The translations under genes and the position numbers were made by a program. This document shows, piece after piece, positions 47,865-60,700 of a DNA stretch of 64,000 nucleotides (position 1 is the stretch's first letter; each line of letters begins with the position of its first letter). The notes beneath the pieces were generated by a model. The model was not told the origin of the DNA. It saw only the letters and a list, made by a program, of their open reading frames with translations, and did no database searches. Source of the DNA: Cyprinodon diabolis (lineage: Eukaryota; Chordata; Actinopteri; Cyprinodontiformes; Cyprinodontidae); contig CM060068.1 of NCBI GenBank assembly GCA_030533445.1, forward strand, positions 19,807,510 to 19,871,509, read 5' to 3'.

Positions 47865-48072
47865 TGAGCTTTAAAATACTCTGTGGAAACAACCAGTGGC
47901 CCTACAGCCTTGGACTGTGATCCAGCCACCAAAACGTGATGGACTGGAGGAATACAGAAGCAGATTTCTGAAAGATATTTGTATAAATATCAATCAGCTG
48001 GTGAGGGGTTGTTTTTTAAATGAAAAAAAAAATATTTAAAATACTGGGAGTGTTTTTGTTTTTTAAACTGGG

Positions 48073-48155
48073 AATAAAATGGAATATCTGTGGATAAGTT
48101 CCCATTTTGATGGTTGATAGCATCTCACATTTAGTTTCTCCATGGACTGAATAAA
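48073..48155 (+). other. galnt5: galnt5 polyadenylation signals
   Basis: AATAAA lies at 48073-48078 and again at 48150-48155, about 210 and 285 bases after the galnt5 stop. Either would give a short 3' UTR. Confidence 0.6.
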
Positions 48156-48159
48156 GAAT

Positions 48160-49550
48160 GAAAAATGTATTGTTTTGCATGTAAAGGAAAATGTGGGTTT
48201 CAGGGCGTGTTATACTTATGCTGCTTATATTGGTTTAAATGCTTTATTCTTGGATTATTGTTATGATTTGAAAACATTAAATGGTATGATTTCTTAACAC
48301 TAGAGGGAAGTGTTGGTCCAGGCCCCTAACTAAACCTGTGTGGTGATACAAAGTGTGCCTGTTGAGCTATTTTGGCAAAACTGATAGAAAAGGCACCTTA
48401 AAATGAATTAAACCAATAATAAATGTATTGCTACATTTCTTTATTCTGTTTAGTTCTTAGCCATGGGACAACAGAACCCTAAGAATGACAACTTTAATTT
48501 AACACTTTAGTGAATTTCTACTTTCATCCAAGTTTAAATCAAAGATAAAAGAGATTTACCTCACAAGCTTTATCTCAAACAAAATCACAAAATAAAACAA
48601 ACTTGCATTCCTGACCAGATGCAGTTATTTACTTAGATGTGCTTTACACAACATGGGCTTTAATAACCTGTTTTGTTTCTTGAGGATCTTTGTTTATATA
48701 TTTCAGTAGGTCAACCACACCCTCTATGTAGTGTGTAGCTCACTTATGCACAAATGTTTGACCATTTTTTACTTATGGGATGGGGGGGACAACTATGTCC
48801 AGATTTCAAACATCTAACCCAAACTCTCACATTTACTGGAAGGAAGTTGGTTTGATGATTCAAGAACCACCACTCAAACAAATCATGAATTATTATAAGC
48901 CAAAAGAAAGGCTACAGAGAGAACCAAGCAAGCATGGTGGTGGCATCCTCATGCCGTGGGCTCAATTCCCCAAATTGTTGGACAATGAGTAAGGAAAACT
49001 ACCTCCAGTCTTTAATTTGGCTCAAATCAACAGCTAGATAAAACCTGGCCTCAGCTTGGTGTCCCAGCAGGACAGGAGACCTATCACAGCAGGTTAGAGG
49101 AGGCTAATTCCAACATTTCTAAGTTGGAGTGCAAATATCCAGCCACATTTATGCAAAAAGCCCATTGATGGCCACAAAGTCTGTAAAAAAACAACAGAAA
49201 AATACATTTGATGCAGATAATGGGACTAAAAACACATAGAGGCACATATATCATGAGGTGGAAAGCTGCAAAAGAAGTTCTTATTTTAGTTAAAAGTGCA
49301 TATTGCACACAGAATAAAGGGTTTCTAAATTAGTTACAACTACATATGGTAAATTTAATTAAATATAGGTGAAGTATTTGAGTCTATATAGCATAACCAC
49401 TTGACTCAAATTCAACAATAAATTCAAACCATGTATTTTTTGTATGATCCCATTGGTTGGTAAATTATTCAAATAAATACAATGTTAAATGTGTGTAAAC
49501 CTTATTACTTTTTCAAAGGACATTAAAGAATTAAATTTGGTTTAATTAAG
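48160..49550. other. Convergent intergenic region between galnt5 and ermn
   Basis: The two genes point at each other here. About 48880-48960 reads CAAGCATGGTGGTGGCATCC then TCATGCCGTGG, a faint trace of the Tc1 KHGGGSIMLWG-type block. The frame at 48780-48992 is therefore probably transposon debris. Nothing else is recognised. Confidence 0.45.
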
Positions 49551-49551
49551 T

Positions 49552-49557
49552 TTTATT
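49552..49557 (-). other. ermn: ermn polyadenylation signal
   Basis: AATAAA on the minus strand, about 95 bases after the ermn stop codon. Confidence 0.5.
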
Positions 49558-49648
49558 TAATATCAGTTGTTTCTGAAACAACTAGGAAATACTTTTTACA
49601 GCTGGGATTTTTCTAAGCCTGTAGAGCTTTAACCCACATGTTTTTAAC

Positions 49649-50643
49649 TCAATGCTCTGGAAGAGCGGGTTCTTTTTTATTCGTAAATAAGAACTCAAAC
49701 TCCTCTATCCTCTGCCGTGTGTTGCCTCTGCGGATCCTGCGGTAGGAGACGGTGCTGTATTTGGAGGAAGCGAGGTGGTTGAAGGTGCTGGAGTCAGATT
49801 TCTTGGGCAGAGGCAGGTTCCAATGACCTTGCCTGAGGTTTTCCAGAGAGTCGGCTTGTTCTTCTCCCATAAACTGCATGTCATTCGATTTCTGGGAGTC
49901 AGCTTCAGACAGTCTTTGAGGAAATTCTGCATCCCTGTTCAGCCTGGCATAACCATCATTGTTGAGTAACAGGTGTTGGTTTGAAGTGTCAGCTTCTGTC
50001 ATTGGTTCCTCTTTCTTAACTTGTTGATCCACTAAAAAAAAGGAAAGAATGCATTTACATATGAAAGATATTGAAACATTTTCTTTGTAGACCTTAAACA
50101 TGTCTTACCATTTGCTGCTACTTTATCTTGCTGCTCAGACTCTCCAGAGGTTTTGACAAATTTTCCAGGAGTCACATCAGACTCTGCAGCTGATTCCCCG
50201 GGGTCTGATATGTGCATTCTTTTAGTTTTAAATGCTGCAAGCTTCTGGTTTTCCTCTTCAGTCCAAATTACTTTCTGGTTCATTTCCTTCTCCATTTCCG
50301 AATTCTCTTTGAAAATAAAACGTTTCTCTCCTGAATTACCCTCCATCTGTTGGTTAATTTCACCATCTGCCTCCCTATTAACAGGATATTTGCACCTTTT
50401 AGCTCTGGAACCAGTTAAAGTGGCAGATTGCTTGTCCTGGTGAACCTGCTCTTCATCACTGTAGAACACCGAGTCATCTCCCATTTCCATTGACCAAACC
50501 TCTCTGTCCTCATCTTCCTCTGTCATTTTTGAAGTGTCAGCAGTGCTCCCATTTATAATCTCCAGTATCTTTGTAGCAATGGCATCCTCCTCTTCATCAG
50601 CTCTGAGTTTTGACTCAGTTGAAGGAGATGTAATTGCCTCCAT
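49649..50643 (-). CDS. ermn: Ermin (juxtanodin), 305 aa, 2 coding exons
   Basis: In mammals ermin is an oligodendrocyte cytoskeletal protein that binds F-actin through its C-terminus and acts in myelin wrapping. Exons on the minus strand: 50643-50109 and 50031-49649, with a 77-bp GT-AG intron (GTAAGA donor, TTTTTTTTAG acceptor). They join at a split Val codon into 306 codons. Residues about 269-295 (KYSTVSYRRIRRGNTRQRIE then EFEFLF) match the mammalian C-terminal motif ([22 protein letters not shown]). The rest is acidic, Glu/Lys/Ser-rich and mostly unlike mammals, with no membrane segment or signal peptide. A tail of about 10 residues (TNKKEPALPEH) follows the motif. The tail-to-tail position beside galnt5 and upstream neighbour cytip match mammals and support the call. 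Confidence 0.88.
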
Positions 50644-51949
50644 ATTTCGGTGAATCTTAAGTTAAAGTAAAATGGTCACATCTTTTCCCGGCGCATTCTC
50701 CATCATCAGAGATCAAAGAATCCAGCCAACAATTCAGCTTGGAGGTGAGCACATGGTGCTGTCCAGTGTTTGTACCATGGAGATCTGTTTGTTGACTTAC
50801 TGAAGAACGGGGGTTTTGTTGTGGCCCAACAAAGGTTCATTGTGGTGCTAGCAGCTATATATGGGGCAATTGTTCACATTTTAAATCTCTTCTTTCTGTA
50901 AAACCTAAAGTCTGGATTAGTATTTTCCAATATGTTCTGTTATATATCGTTATACTCTCTCAAACAGGACCTTTACTTAATGTATACTTTGTCAAAGCTG
51001 CAGTGTTTCTTAAGCTTTTAGGAAACAATTGAGCCCTTTTAAGCACTGGATTTATAACTTCCTTACACTAGTCATCCAACAAAGGTTGTTTCCACCATTT
51101 GATTGTAACAGCCACAGAGTTGGTCAGAAGTTTACATGCAATACACGTAAGTGCAAATAATTTATAATTCATTGTAGAAGCATTTTTTTCCACCAGTTAG
51201 ATGTAGCAGAACCAAATATCATCCAAAGTGACAGCCTACACCGGTCAGACGATCGGCAGCTTCCTGAATGACTTGAAGCAATTGTTAAGGTAAGGGAGCA
51301 TCTTTTACTATACAAGAACCATCATTACGAGTACTCCCCAGTGTTTCTCCCACTTCCCCCCGGATGTGTCCAAAGTCAGAGCCAGTGTCCTGCATGTCTC
51401 ACTACCAGTTCCCCTCGCCTATTCTTCAATGAAACATTAAACTTTGAATAAACACATTTTTTTGTGGATTTATTTTTCTTCTGGCTGACGCCGTTGAGCA
51501 ATGACAAACTTTTTAATTGCTGCTAAATATGACTGTGCACCGGAATGCAACCAGGCTATGGAGGTTTTTGTCATGCTTCACAACTTTGACTGTTAAACAC
51601 ATAACATCAAAGTGCGGGAAAAAATAAAATCTATACCTATAATCTAACTATCTACAACATCAATATCAGTATTTAAGAGAAACTGTAAGTTTATCCTCAA
51701 GCAAAACATGACTGAGCACAGTCCTCAATGAAACCATTGTAAACCAATTCAGAAAAATCAGCCCCAAATCACGCTTCTTCTGAAATTTCTTTTTTTTACC
51801 TTTCTCTGAGTCATTTAGGGAATTCTGGTAAACAGATCTAGTGGCTGCAAGTGTTCATAACAATCTAGTGTGTTATCCAATGCATTCCTGTTTACATTGA
51901 TCAAACAGCATGATTTTGCATTTAAATTCAGATTATATAGGCATGTGAC
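50644..51949. other. ermn upstream region, nothing specific recognised
   Basis: Sequence 5' of the ermn start codon. Non-coding 5' exons and the promoter must lie here or further right, but no core motif can be assigned with confidence. Confidence 0.4.
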
Positions 51950-53276
51950 GGTCCACTTTATAAATGTTGCAATAATCATGACCTATTTTTGGTCCATAGA
52001 ATAGACTGGGATTCTGCAGAAATTCCACAAAAATTTCAGCTATTTTCGCCTTTAACCACTTCTGCATACTTTTAGCTAGAAATACCATCCAAATTTCAAA
52101 ACATTTCCGCACCCTTCTGGTATTAATGATTAACTCATCTTTTTGCTGTCTTTTACAGTTTTACTTCATTGAAGCTTTTAAGATTAAGATTTTTTAAAAG
52201 GATTTTGGTTTTATAATGGAAGTCAGTGACGGAATCTTTATTTGATTTTTTTGAATCTTTGATTTTATTTCTGTATTATTTATGATTTAGCTTTTTAGCT
52301 GACTTATTTGGGCACATGAAAATGTTGATCTGAGAAAAGGCCTCAGGTTGAAATCTTTCAAAACAAACAATATTTTTACATCGTCACTGTGGCAACATTT
52401 TTGGGTCAAAACATGAAAGTTGGTATACTTGTTCCTCAAAGCTTGCTCATTCTTACTGTCTAAAAATTATTTCTGTATCTATTAGGGTTTTAATTTATTA
52501 AACATAGTCCAACAAACACTTTTATCCATTTTTCAAATTTAGCCAATTTCCCTCTTTTTTCACAAAGCGCCGTTCCCCAAAATGTCATGAATTAAACTGT
52601 GCCAGAATGGCATCCATACAACTTAATATGCCTGAGTTATAGGCATTTGTTTGGCACAAGATCGTACGGGCGAATAAGCCAGGGGTTAGACAGTGGCTGA
52701 AACGCCCTTTTTTTTTTTCCCAATGGATGCCTCTCCCAAGCTATTTAATGTACAAACAAGAAACTTGATATAAAACATCTTCAGAACATTCTAGCACTCA
52801 TATTAAAGGAATTTTGCCATGCAGTTGGGTTGTATCTATTATAGTATTATTCTTATAGTTTTCTGTCCTTTCCTCTCAGACTATACATGTAAATTAGCTC
52901 ATAGAGTGTTGTGGCATGAGTTACATTTCTAAACTTAACAGTTTGTTTTTTTATAATTTATAATCAGCCATACTTCTGCCATTTGCTTCACTCTGATTTC
53001 TCTATTTTCAAGAAGTCCATTAAGCTTTTCTTATTGCTCATTACTAACACTTTATTAAATTTTTTTGTTTCCAGGTTTTGCTTAACTCTGTATTAATTTT
53101 CTGTTCATATTTTACATTTCTTCAACTTTTCAACAATTAAATCAAACTTCTTATGTAGCACTAAGCTGCTCATTCAATACCACATTCTTCAACATTTTAG
53201 TCTCTATCCTTAAGGACAAAGGTATATTTATTGATCCTTTTTCTTTTTTGAAACAGAAGAAGAAAAACCCTAAACC

Positions 53277-53950
53277 ATGAGAGGAGCCAAAGGTGGTATA
53301 GCCAAGTCAGCCCCATCAGACAAGCAAGGGCAAACAGAGCATGAGGGGTGTGGTGCAGCTGGTGAGGAGGACGACGACGGGAGAGAAACAACCCTATCTG
53401 ACTTGGCAGGGATCCCTCAGGCCCACATTGGACAGCAGAAAGCTCGAGAGGCACAGTAGATCATTGTAGTGTCACCAACTGTTTTTTTTTTTAGATTTTT
53501 TTAATTGTTATTATAAGCACATAACAGCCAATAATTACACAATAGATCATTTTAGTGCCATCAAACTTGTAGCACACATAGATAACCTCCTCTAGTTCAT
53601 ACTACAACTCTTACTTTGGAAAAATGTGTAAAACAATTTTTTTATAGATTTTTTCATTATTATAAGCATATAATAGCCAATAATTACACTATAGATTATT
53701 GTAGTGTCACCAAACTTGTAGCACACATAGATGACCTTATCTAGTTCATACTACAACTCTTACCTTCAGAATATGTGCTAAACTCTTTTTTTTTTTTTTT
53801 TTTTTTAGATTTTTTCATTGTTATTATAAGCAGGCCAGGTGCACAATCTCTGCAACAGAACCACAGCACTGAGCGTTGTGTGCACTGCACAAAGTATACC
53901 TGTTTCAAATGCAAGAAGGACTCACCTTGGGTTGGTGAGTGGACAATATA
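53277..53950 (+). pseudogene. Possible piggyBac-type transposase C-terminal scrap (uncertain)
   Basis: At 53831-53945 one frame reads RPGAQSLQQNHSTERCVHCT followed by KYTCFKCKKDSPW, with C-x2-C and C-x2-C spacing like the zinc-binding tail of piggyBac-family transposases. A Gly/Glu-rich frame lies before it (53277-53459), and the tandem repeat splits the two. No catalytic Asp block was found nearby. The call is a guess from Cys spacing and the presence of poorly named repeats around it. Confidence 0.25.
53450..53835. repeat. Tandem repeat, period about 153-161 bp
   Basis: The block TAGATTTTTTxATTxTTATAAGC begins at 53494, 53647 and 53808. Each of the first two is followed by AATAGCCAATAATTACAC-like and CAAACTTGTAGCACACATAG sequence, ending in ACTACAACTCTTAC. 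Two full copies and the start of a third are present, preceded by a copy of the TTGTAGTGTCACCAA segment. Poly-T length differs between copies. Confidence 0.85.
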
Positions 53951-55015
53951 AATGGGCTCTGCCTTGCCTTGTTGGAAAAGCATGGTTATGACCTGTTCTC
54001 AGCTCAGGAACTAGGACCCGTATGATGTCTTATTGTTCAATAAGTTTGCCTAAATAAAATAATTAGATATGACTTATCAATATATTCCTGCAAAAAGGTC
54101 TGATTTCGCAGCGGCAGGTAATGAAAAATGCTTGGAACAAGCTCTTGTTCTGATGCCAGTTTGTTTCAGCCTTTATCTAGTCTCATGTAGAAGGGCTGGT
54201 CATATCACATGTTATTTGCATTACAAAAGGGACAGTTAGCAAGGTAGAGTGAATGCACAAACTTGAAGAGGGGAGGGGGGCTTGCAGGAAAACTGAAATT
54301 CTCTGGGACTTCTAGTGTTAAACCAAACCTTTATTTCTTCAACCACATAAGATTCAAGTTTTTCTTGCTAATGTATTTTCTGATTCAGCTTATTTATTAC
54401 ATTTCAGCCTATATTTTCAACATTGGCTTAATTCTGCTCTCTTTCTGGACAGGCATTAAGCTTTTCTGTTTGCTGCTAATTCATAACATGCCGACATGTT
54501 TCTGCTGTTGGCTTCAGCTTTCTTCTGCTATTTTTCAACAAAGAAATTAAGCATGTATCTTTTCTTCTATTTCATATCATTTCAGCCATTTTCAACTTAC
54601 AGTTTAGTGTACAGCATTCTCACAGCTGTTTCGCAGGAACAGCAATTTTTCTAATTCAGCTTTGGTTTCTTAGTGTTGGATGTTGAACCTATTTTATACT
54701 TCTGTTGGAGCCCACAGCAGCAACATTATGGCACAGAACAGATTGTGCAGGACAGGGCGTCGTGCGCAGAACAAAATAAATCATTGGGTTAAATTTAAAA
54801 TCAATAATTTTCTGTGGTAAGTTGCCTTTACTTTAAGTGTCACTGTGGTTTTTCAGAAACTCAAAATGCCCCAGTTTTATCTGCAACTGCTGTTGCAAAC
54901 CCCAATATTTATCTTACATACCTGATTAAATTAGTATTTTTATTTAGTTTGTTTAATATTTATACTTATGAATAGCTAGTTTTACTATTTTATTCTTTGA
55001 CACTGGGCTGCTCTG

Positions 55016-55846
55016 CAATGGCGTAACGGCACTACAATAGGCCCGTAAGCAACATTATCTGGGTGGGCCCCATATGAAGCACAACACCACAATCTACGCG
55101 CTGGATTACCTATAATTCCAGGTCTTAGTGTAAAAAATAAAATTCTCAAATACATTGTTCTTTTAAGAACTTTATGGTAAATGGCCTGTACTTATATAGC
55201 GCTTTTTCAAGTCAGGAGACTTTACCAAAGCGCTTTACACTACATTCAGTCATTCACCCATTCACGCACACTCTCACACACTGATGGTGGCAAGCTACAT
55301 TGTATCCACAGCTCCCCTGGGGCTCACTGACAGAAGCTAGGCTGCCGTACACTGCCGCCACTGGGCCCTCTGACCAGCATCAGTAGACAATGCAGGCAAA
55401 GTGTCCTGCAAAGGACACGACGACACTGAAAGTCGGAGCCGGGGCTTGAATCGCCAATCCTCCGATTTCAGGGAAAACTGCTACATCCGACACCACTGTC
55501 GTTTGAAACATATATATGAGTGTATTTTTTACCACCCGTCTAATGAACTATACACAGTCATTAACATAGTAATTAAAAGTACCACTGTCTACTTTTCTAT
55601 TGGTGTCGCGTTTAAACGGCTCACCATCATGTTGAATCTGCTATGTGTTGGGGTATATATAAGGTCTGGTCAGTCAAGCTAGTATCAGGTGGGTTTGAGA
55701 GGAATTTTTCGCACCATTACATCTGCAAAGAGATGTCCTAGTTATCAATTGCGTAGGGGGCCAACTAGGTGTCAGTGACGAAGCCCCTAAGAGGTCGGGG
55801 GCCCCTAAGCAACTGCAGTCTCTGCTTACCGATAGTTACGCCATTG
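55016..55846. mobile_element. hAT-type DNA element, 831 bp, interrupted by a SINE
   Basis: CAATGGCGTAAC at 55016-55027 is inverted as GTTACGCCATTG at 55835-55846. CTGCTCTG (55008-55015) and CTGCTCTA (55847-55854) flank it, an 8-bp target duplication matching at 7 of 8 positions, as expected for hAT. There is no transposase. About 300 bp of its right side (55545-55846) reappears inverted at 63585-63885. Confidence 0.75.
55178..55502 (-). mobile_element. tRNA-derived SINE inside the hAT element
   Basis: On the minus strand the head carries GGCGATTCAAGCCCCGG (about 55439-55455), a pol III B-box-like motif, then GTGTCCTTTGCAGGACAC. The 3' end reads AAAGCGCTATATAAGTACAG then GCCATTTACC at 55178. 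This is the layout of a very common teleost SINE. It lies wholly inside the hAT element, so it came later. Confidence 0.75.
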
Positions 55847-55859
55847 CTGCTCTAGAACC

Positions 55860-57700
55860 AGGAAAACTGATTTCGTTTTATTTATTTTAACATGTTGAAA
55901 TGACAAATAAAACTAATTGAAACAGGATGTCGAAATGCATATTGTTTAAATTTTTATCAGTTTAGATTTTGACTGTGTTATTATTCTTCCGTAAAGGCCG
56001 AGTCAAACCGAGCTCCTCTTTGGGCCAAACAGCAAGACGAGCAGTGAGGAGAGAGATAGAGGGAGATCAGGTACTAGAAAAAGGAAGATACTGCACTAGA
56101 ACTGTTTAAAAGTTGGATGTTTAATGGATCATAATTTAAGTATTGTGTAAGATTATAAGAGAAATATGTTGTATTAGGCACCATCATCAACATAGTAGTG
56201 TAATAGGGTCTGGTTATCTATTTTAAAAACTAATTTAAATATGTAGCAAATAATTTAAATTAAACTGGAATGTCTTTTGTGACACATTTTTAACCAGTTA
56301 AATTTGAAGCAGGTTTATAATATTCTGAAATGTCTGGCAGGGGAGACAGGAGAGGAGAAAGTCCCACCAAAGCCTTTTTTTTGAGTGAGAATGCTGTTAT
56401 TGCTCCTTAAGACTGAAAATTGCCAGATTTAAATAATGGAATTAAAAACATCTCTGGGGAGCACAGCGTCGAAACAGCCTAGAAATTCTGACTTTTGACC
56501 TCAGTATTTTCTGGGCACTGCTTTTAAGCTCTTTGTTTGCTAATTTTCAGTGGAGAAAATTGAATACCAGAAGTTACTCTATGTGCAGGTATGCTTCATG
56601 TACAAAAGCTTAATTCAAGAACATTTTTAATTGACTGAATTATTGATCTTTGTGTCAAATGGACAATGGGTGACACCAGATTTCTGGTTAGGAGGTGTTG
56701 GGGTCAAACACTTGCATCTCTCAATAAGTTGTACTGAATGAGGACCTTTCTGTTATTTATTTAGTATAGAAAAATACTGTAGTTAGCAGACTTACCAAAC
56801 CACCAGGGGATAAGATTTGTATCTCTCTTACTGCATCATCATGAAATGTTTTCAAGTGAAACATGACTCAGTTGGGGTTATCATGGTTTCCTGGTGCCCA
56901 GTGGCAGTTAGTCTTTTTTTTTATCTCTTCAGCTGCAGCAGGAAACAGCTATGGTGTCTGCTTACGTAGTGCTAAAGAACTGCCTATTAGCTGCTTCGGT
57001 TGGGTAACCGAAATAATTTGCATGCTATGATTGCACAGACGTAGTTTACTTTCTTCCTGTTAGGTGCATACACTTTATAAAGATTGTGGTACACTGGCTG
57101 CATAGCAACAAGATTTATTGATTAAAAGCCTTTTTATACATACATACAATTCTTATTTTGGTGCAGAATATAAAGCACAAATTATTTACAAACTATTGCT
57201 TTCATATACAGAACAGTAACGTTTTAGAAAAGCAGTTTCACTGTCTCTGTGGACTGAAACTAAGTTGTATCCTCTAGGCCTCGAGAGTAAATTTGGAAAT
57301 GGAAAAAATAAGCTAAGTAGTATGCTCATGCCCACATCCTGTTATGATCATGTATATGGTTCACAGATTTGCTTTTGGTTTCAAGCACCTGAAAGTCTTT
57401 AAAGTGCTGCTTACCTTTTTTATCCAATTTATTCATTTTGATCAAAACAGCATTGTTTTAAAATACAGAGTATTGCATGAGGAGTTAATGCTGCTCTGTG
57501 AGAGTTGCACAGAGAATTCAAGTTAGCAGGATACAGGTCCATCTATTGTACATTATACTCTCTCTTACATTCTCCAACACATTTTCGTAATGCTTGTGCA
57601 CTGAGATTTTAGTCCAAAGGTTGAACTCACAGTAGCTCACCATTAGGGCTCAGAATGCGCTGAGTAAACAATGTGTCTTCACTTGAAGTGTGAGGAAACA
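55860..57700. other. Intergenic region downstream of cytip, nothing recognised
   Basis: No supportable gene. Minus-strand AATAAA candidates for cytip lie at 57716-57721 (about 60 bases after its stop) and 57114-57119. Confidence 0.45.
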
Positions 57701-57715
57701 CTTCATCAAAGTGTC

Positions 57716-57721
57716 TTTATT
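57716..57721 (-). other. cytip: cytip polyadenylation signal candidate
   Basis: AATAAA on the minus strand about 60 bases after the cytip stop. A second candidate is at 57114-57119 and would give a 3' UTR of roughly 0.7 kb. Confidence 0.45.
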
Positions 57722-57780
57722 GCTACAACCATGGACAGCTCTTTATGTCAAACTGGCAGAAGGAGCTCATGAGGAACAGT

Positions 57781-60700
57781 TTAAGGGGTTCCCATCTCTT
57801 CCTCTTCGACTGATCGTTGAAGTCCAGGAATTAACTTAAAGATCTGTTTGCGCACACTGGCTCTCCTGCCTTTCCTGGGAAGAGTCCCAAACAAGGATGA
57901 GATCCTTGTTTCATCCCAGGACGGAGACAAAGAGGTGCTGCTTCCAGCCAGACTGGAGCTGCTGGAGCGGCTGATGGCCTTGTGCTTGAGGCTAGAGCCC
58001 GAAGACATTCTTCTTGGCCCGTCATGCATGGGGAAGTCTTTTGAAAAGAAGCAACCATCATCTGTGGTGCTGGCTGCGCTGTATGGACTGGGCGAGTTCG
58101 GCTCGCCAAACACACTGGCCAGGTCACTGTCGTCTGTCATCCCACTCCTGTAGCTGCTATCGCTGGAAAAACGGTGACCCCTGGGGGGGCCCAGAACAGC
58201 TGATGCGTCCATCAGGAGATTGAAGCTGCTGTCATTTAAATTATCTGAAAATACAGCAGAATTTCTGTCACACTAATGCCCAATTACCGAGAAATACTGT
58301 ATGCAACAGGAAGTTGGACAAATGTATATTATGCATTTCTCAGGGGAACACCTATATCTAATTGATCTGTAGTTGACACCATACAGTAATTCGCATCACA
58401 GAGCTGCTTAGGAGAAATGATAGAGGCAGTGAGAAAGGAAGTGCTGTGGTCTGACAGCTGAGCTCTCACCTCGCATCAGACCTTTTTCCTGTAATGTGAG
58501 CGCTTGAAGCTCCTTCAACTTCTCACGCAAAGACTGCTGCATGGGCAGAAAAAAAACACACGGTTAAATTCTTCTTATATGTGTCAGGACATTTATAAAC
58601 TCAGAATGACCCATTTGACTAAAAGAGAAGTTTTTTGAATCAGAAAACTGAGCTGCAGGTTGAGCCACAGCAAAGTGTGTGGTTCAAAAACAGAGTGGAC
58701 ATTTTTAGCTTGCAGCTGAGTGTCTGTGGGAAGGTTAGGGCTTCTTATAGCTTGTAATGTTTTGACACCAAACATGGACAGTTTATATTTTGAGGGTGTA
58801 ATGCAAAGAACACCTGATCTGACTAATCACATAGTTACTGTTACGAAGTGAAGTCTTGCAGGAATTTCTAGATTCAGCAATAAAAGACCATTTATTACAT
58901 AGTAACTATTGACTCTTCACAATATCAACATTTTCATGATATCCTTCTTTTTGTATAAATACTTAGCCATTCAAGCCTAATTTCTCATGACTCATCTCCA
59001 ATTTAGGAAAAAAGTAAACTTTAAAACAAATCAACAATTATCAATGATAAAATAAATTTAAACATTAAATAAGTCTATATATATCTTTAGTAAGAAAATG
59101 TCTTTTTGTTCCGTAGAAGTACGTTTTTTTTTTTTTTAACTGTTAAAAAAGCTCTAATCAGGAAACAGTTTGATCTACTCGGCCAGATTGTTTACATTCT
59201 TTTTTTTCTCTTTTCTGAAGAAGGAAGTTTAAATCAATCAGAAAATCTTATCTCTCTTCGGTCGTCTAGAATGACAAAATAATGCTGACCAAAGTTGGCA
59301 TCTAAGACATGAAAAGAAGTAGAACCACGGAAGGTTTGAGCCAGTGGAAGTTGATGAGAACCAATAGTTCAAATAATTTTTTATGATTCTTTACTTTCAT
59401 CTTGTTCTTATGTACTTTAGGCATATCATTTGGTTGTGAAGTAACCTTCAAGCTAGAACCACAGCTTTTATGCCAGGATTTCCCTGTTATCCAAGCAGAG
59501 AACAGGACTGTGGTGTCTGCTGGAACTGATGTTCAAATATCTTATTTGAGTAAGCGAAAAACCCAGTTATGGACAATAAACTTGGAATCTTTTTTTTTCT
59601 TTTATATTGTTCAGTTATTGGACTGTCAGTCTGGACAATAAAACCCAGGCTGCACACTGTTATTGGCAGAGGGTCATAGAGAAAGTCATGCTGAGTTCAA
59701 AGACGGCTGACAATAGAGCCTCTCCATCAAGACACTAATAAATCATATAGGCATGAGTTTGTATGAAAATGTTTTGGAAATTAAATTTCTTATCCATTCT
59801 CTTTTATTTGTAGAAATTGTTAGAGGCTTGGATTAGCTTAGCATATTTGTTCTTTGAATTTGTTTGCTTTTATTGAGTAACAGTAAAAACCAGGGCTTTG
59901 TGAGATTAGTGGTTACATAAGTCCAGTTAATGACCAGTTCCTGATGTGCCTTTTTTTTAAGAAGATGCAAATGAAGTGTGAAAAGTTTGTTTTTATATAC
60001 ATATTTTAAATCATGTGAAAAAAAACTGTGTAACCTTTAAATATCAGAGTGCAAATATTCAATCCTTCTGCAGGGTTTTTGAGAGATTATGAGGCTATGT
60101 CACTTTCAATCTAGAAATACTACAGGAACGAACCTGGAGCTGGTTGCGTTTCTTCTCCAGCTCGATCTTCTTGACGACGTTACCACATACAGTCTCCAAC
60201 CTGAAACCAAACAAAATCCTGTTACAAATTCATGATGATTTTTTAATTTATTTTGTTGTTGCCCAGAAAAGAATCACTTACTTTAGGGTGTTGGTTGATT
60301 CTATGATAAGATTCAGAATGTGTTGATGAGACAATCCTTCTATGCTGACCGAGTTGATAGTGACAATAACATCCCCTATGACAACAAAAAATAAAAACAG
60401 CTTAGAGAAGACGCATACCACCCACCATACCATGCTCAGCTTACATGTGGTAAGTGATATTTCCAATGATATTTAGGTAAGACTCTTGATGTGTGCATGA
60501 GACCATGTGCAGGGTCTATAGGTTCGCAAGGAAGTGGGTGGATTACCTGCGGTCAAGCCAGCACTTTCAGCCACGCTGTCTTCCTTCACCTTGCAAACAA
60601 AGGTGCACATCTCCACTTCAGATGTACTGTTTAGCTGCACACCGTAAGTCTGCAAAACAGATGCAGTATATACTGAGACAAAAGCCTGACTGCAAATTAC

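Larger units (their letters stand above)
51950..54700. repeat. Composite repeat region, family uncertain
   Basis: About 51990-53130 and 54310-54680 are T-rich and repeatedly carry TTTCAGC/TTCAGCT motifs (for example 52036, 54405, 54517, 54581). The block at about 52390-52700 (TTGGTATACTTGTTCCTCAA ... AGCGCCGTTCCCCAAAATGT) has the look of a dispersed fish repeat. A tandem repeat and a possible transposase scrap lie inside. I cannot name the family or set its ends. Confidence 0.4.

Noticed and set aside
53450..53835. CRISPR-like array
   Set aside because: Units of about 155 bp repeated without unique spacers are a tandem repeat, and this is an animal genome.
54263..54550. Hydrophobic 95-residue frame (possible membrane protein)
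   Set aside because: Its hydrophobic residues come from T-rich repetitive sequence with TTCAGC motifs; no start context or splice evidence.
58014..58223. Plus-strand frames opposite the last cytip exon
   Set aside because: They are antisense shadows of the cytip coding sequence.
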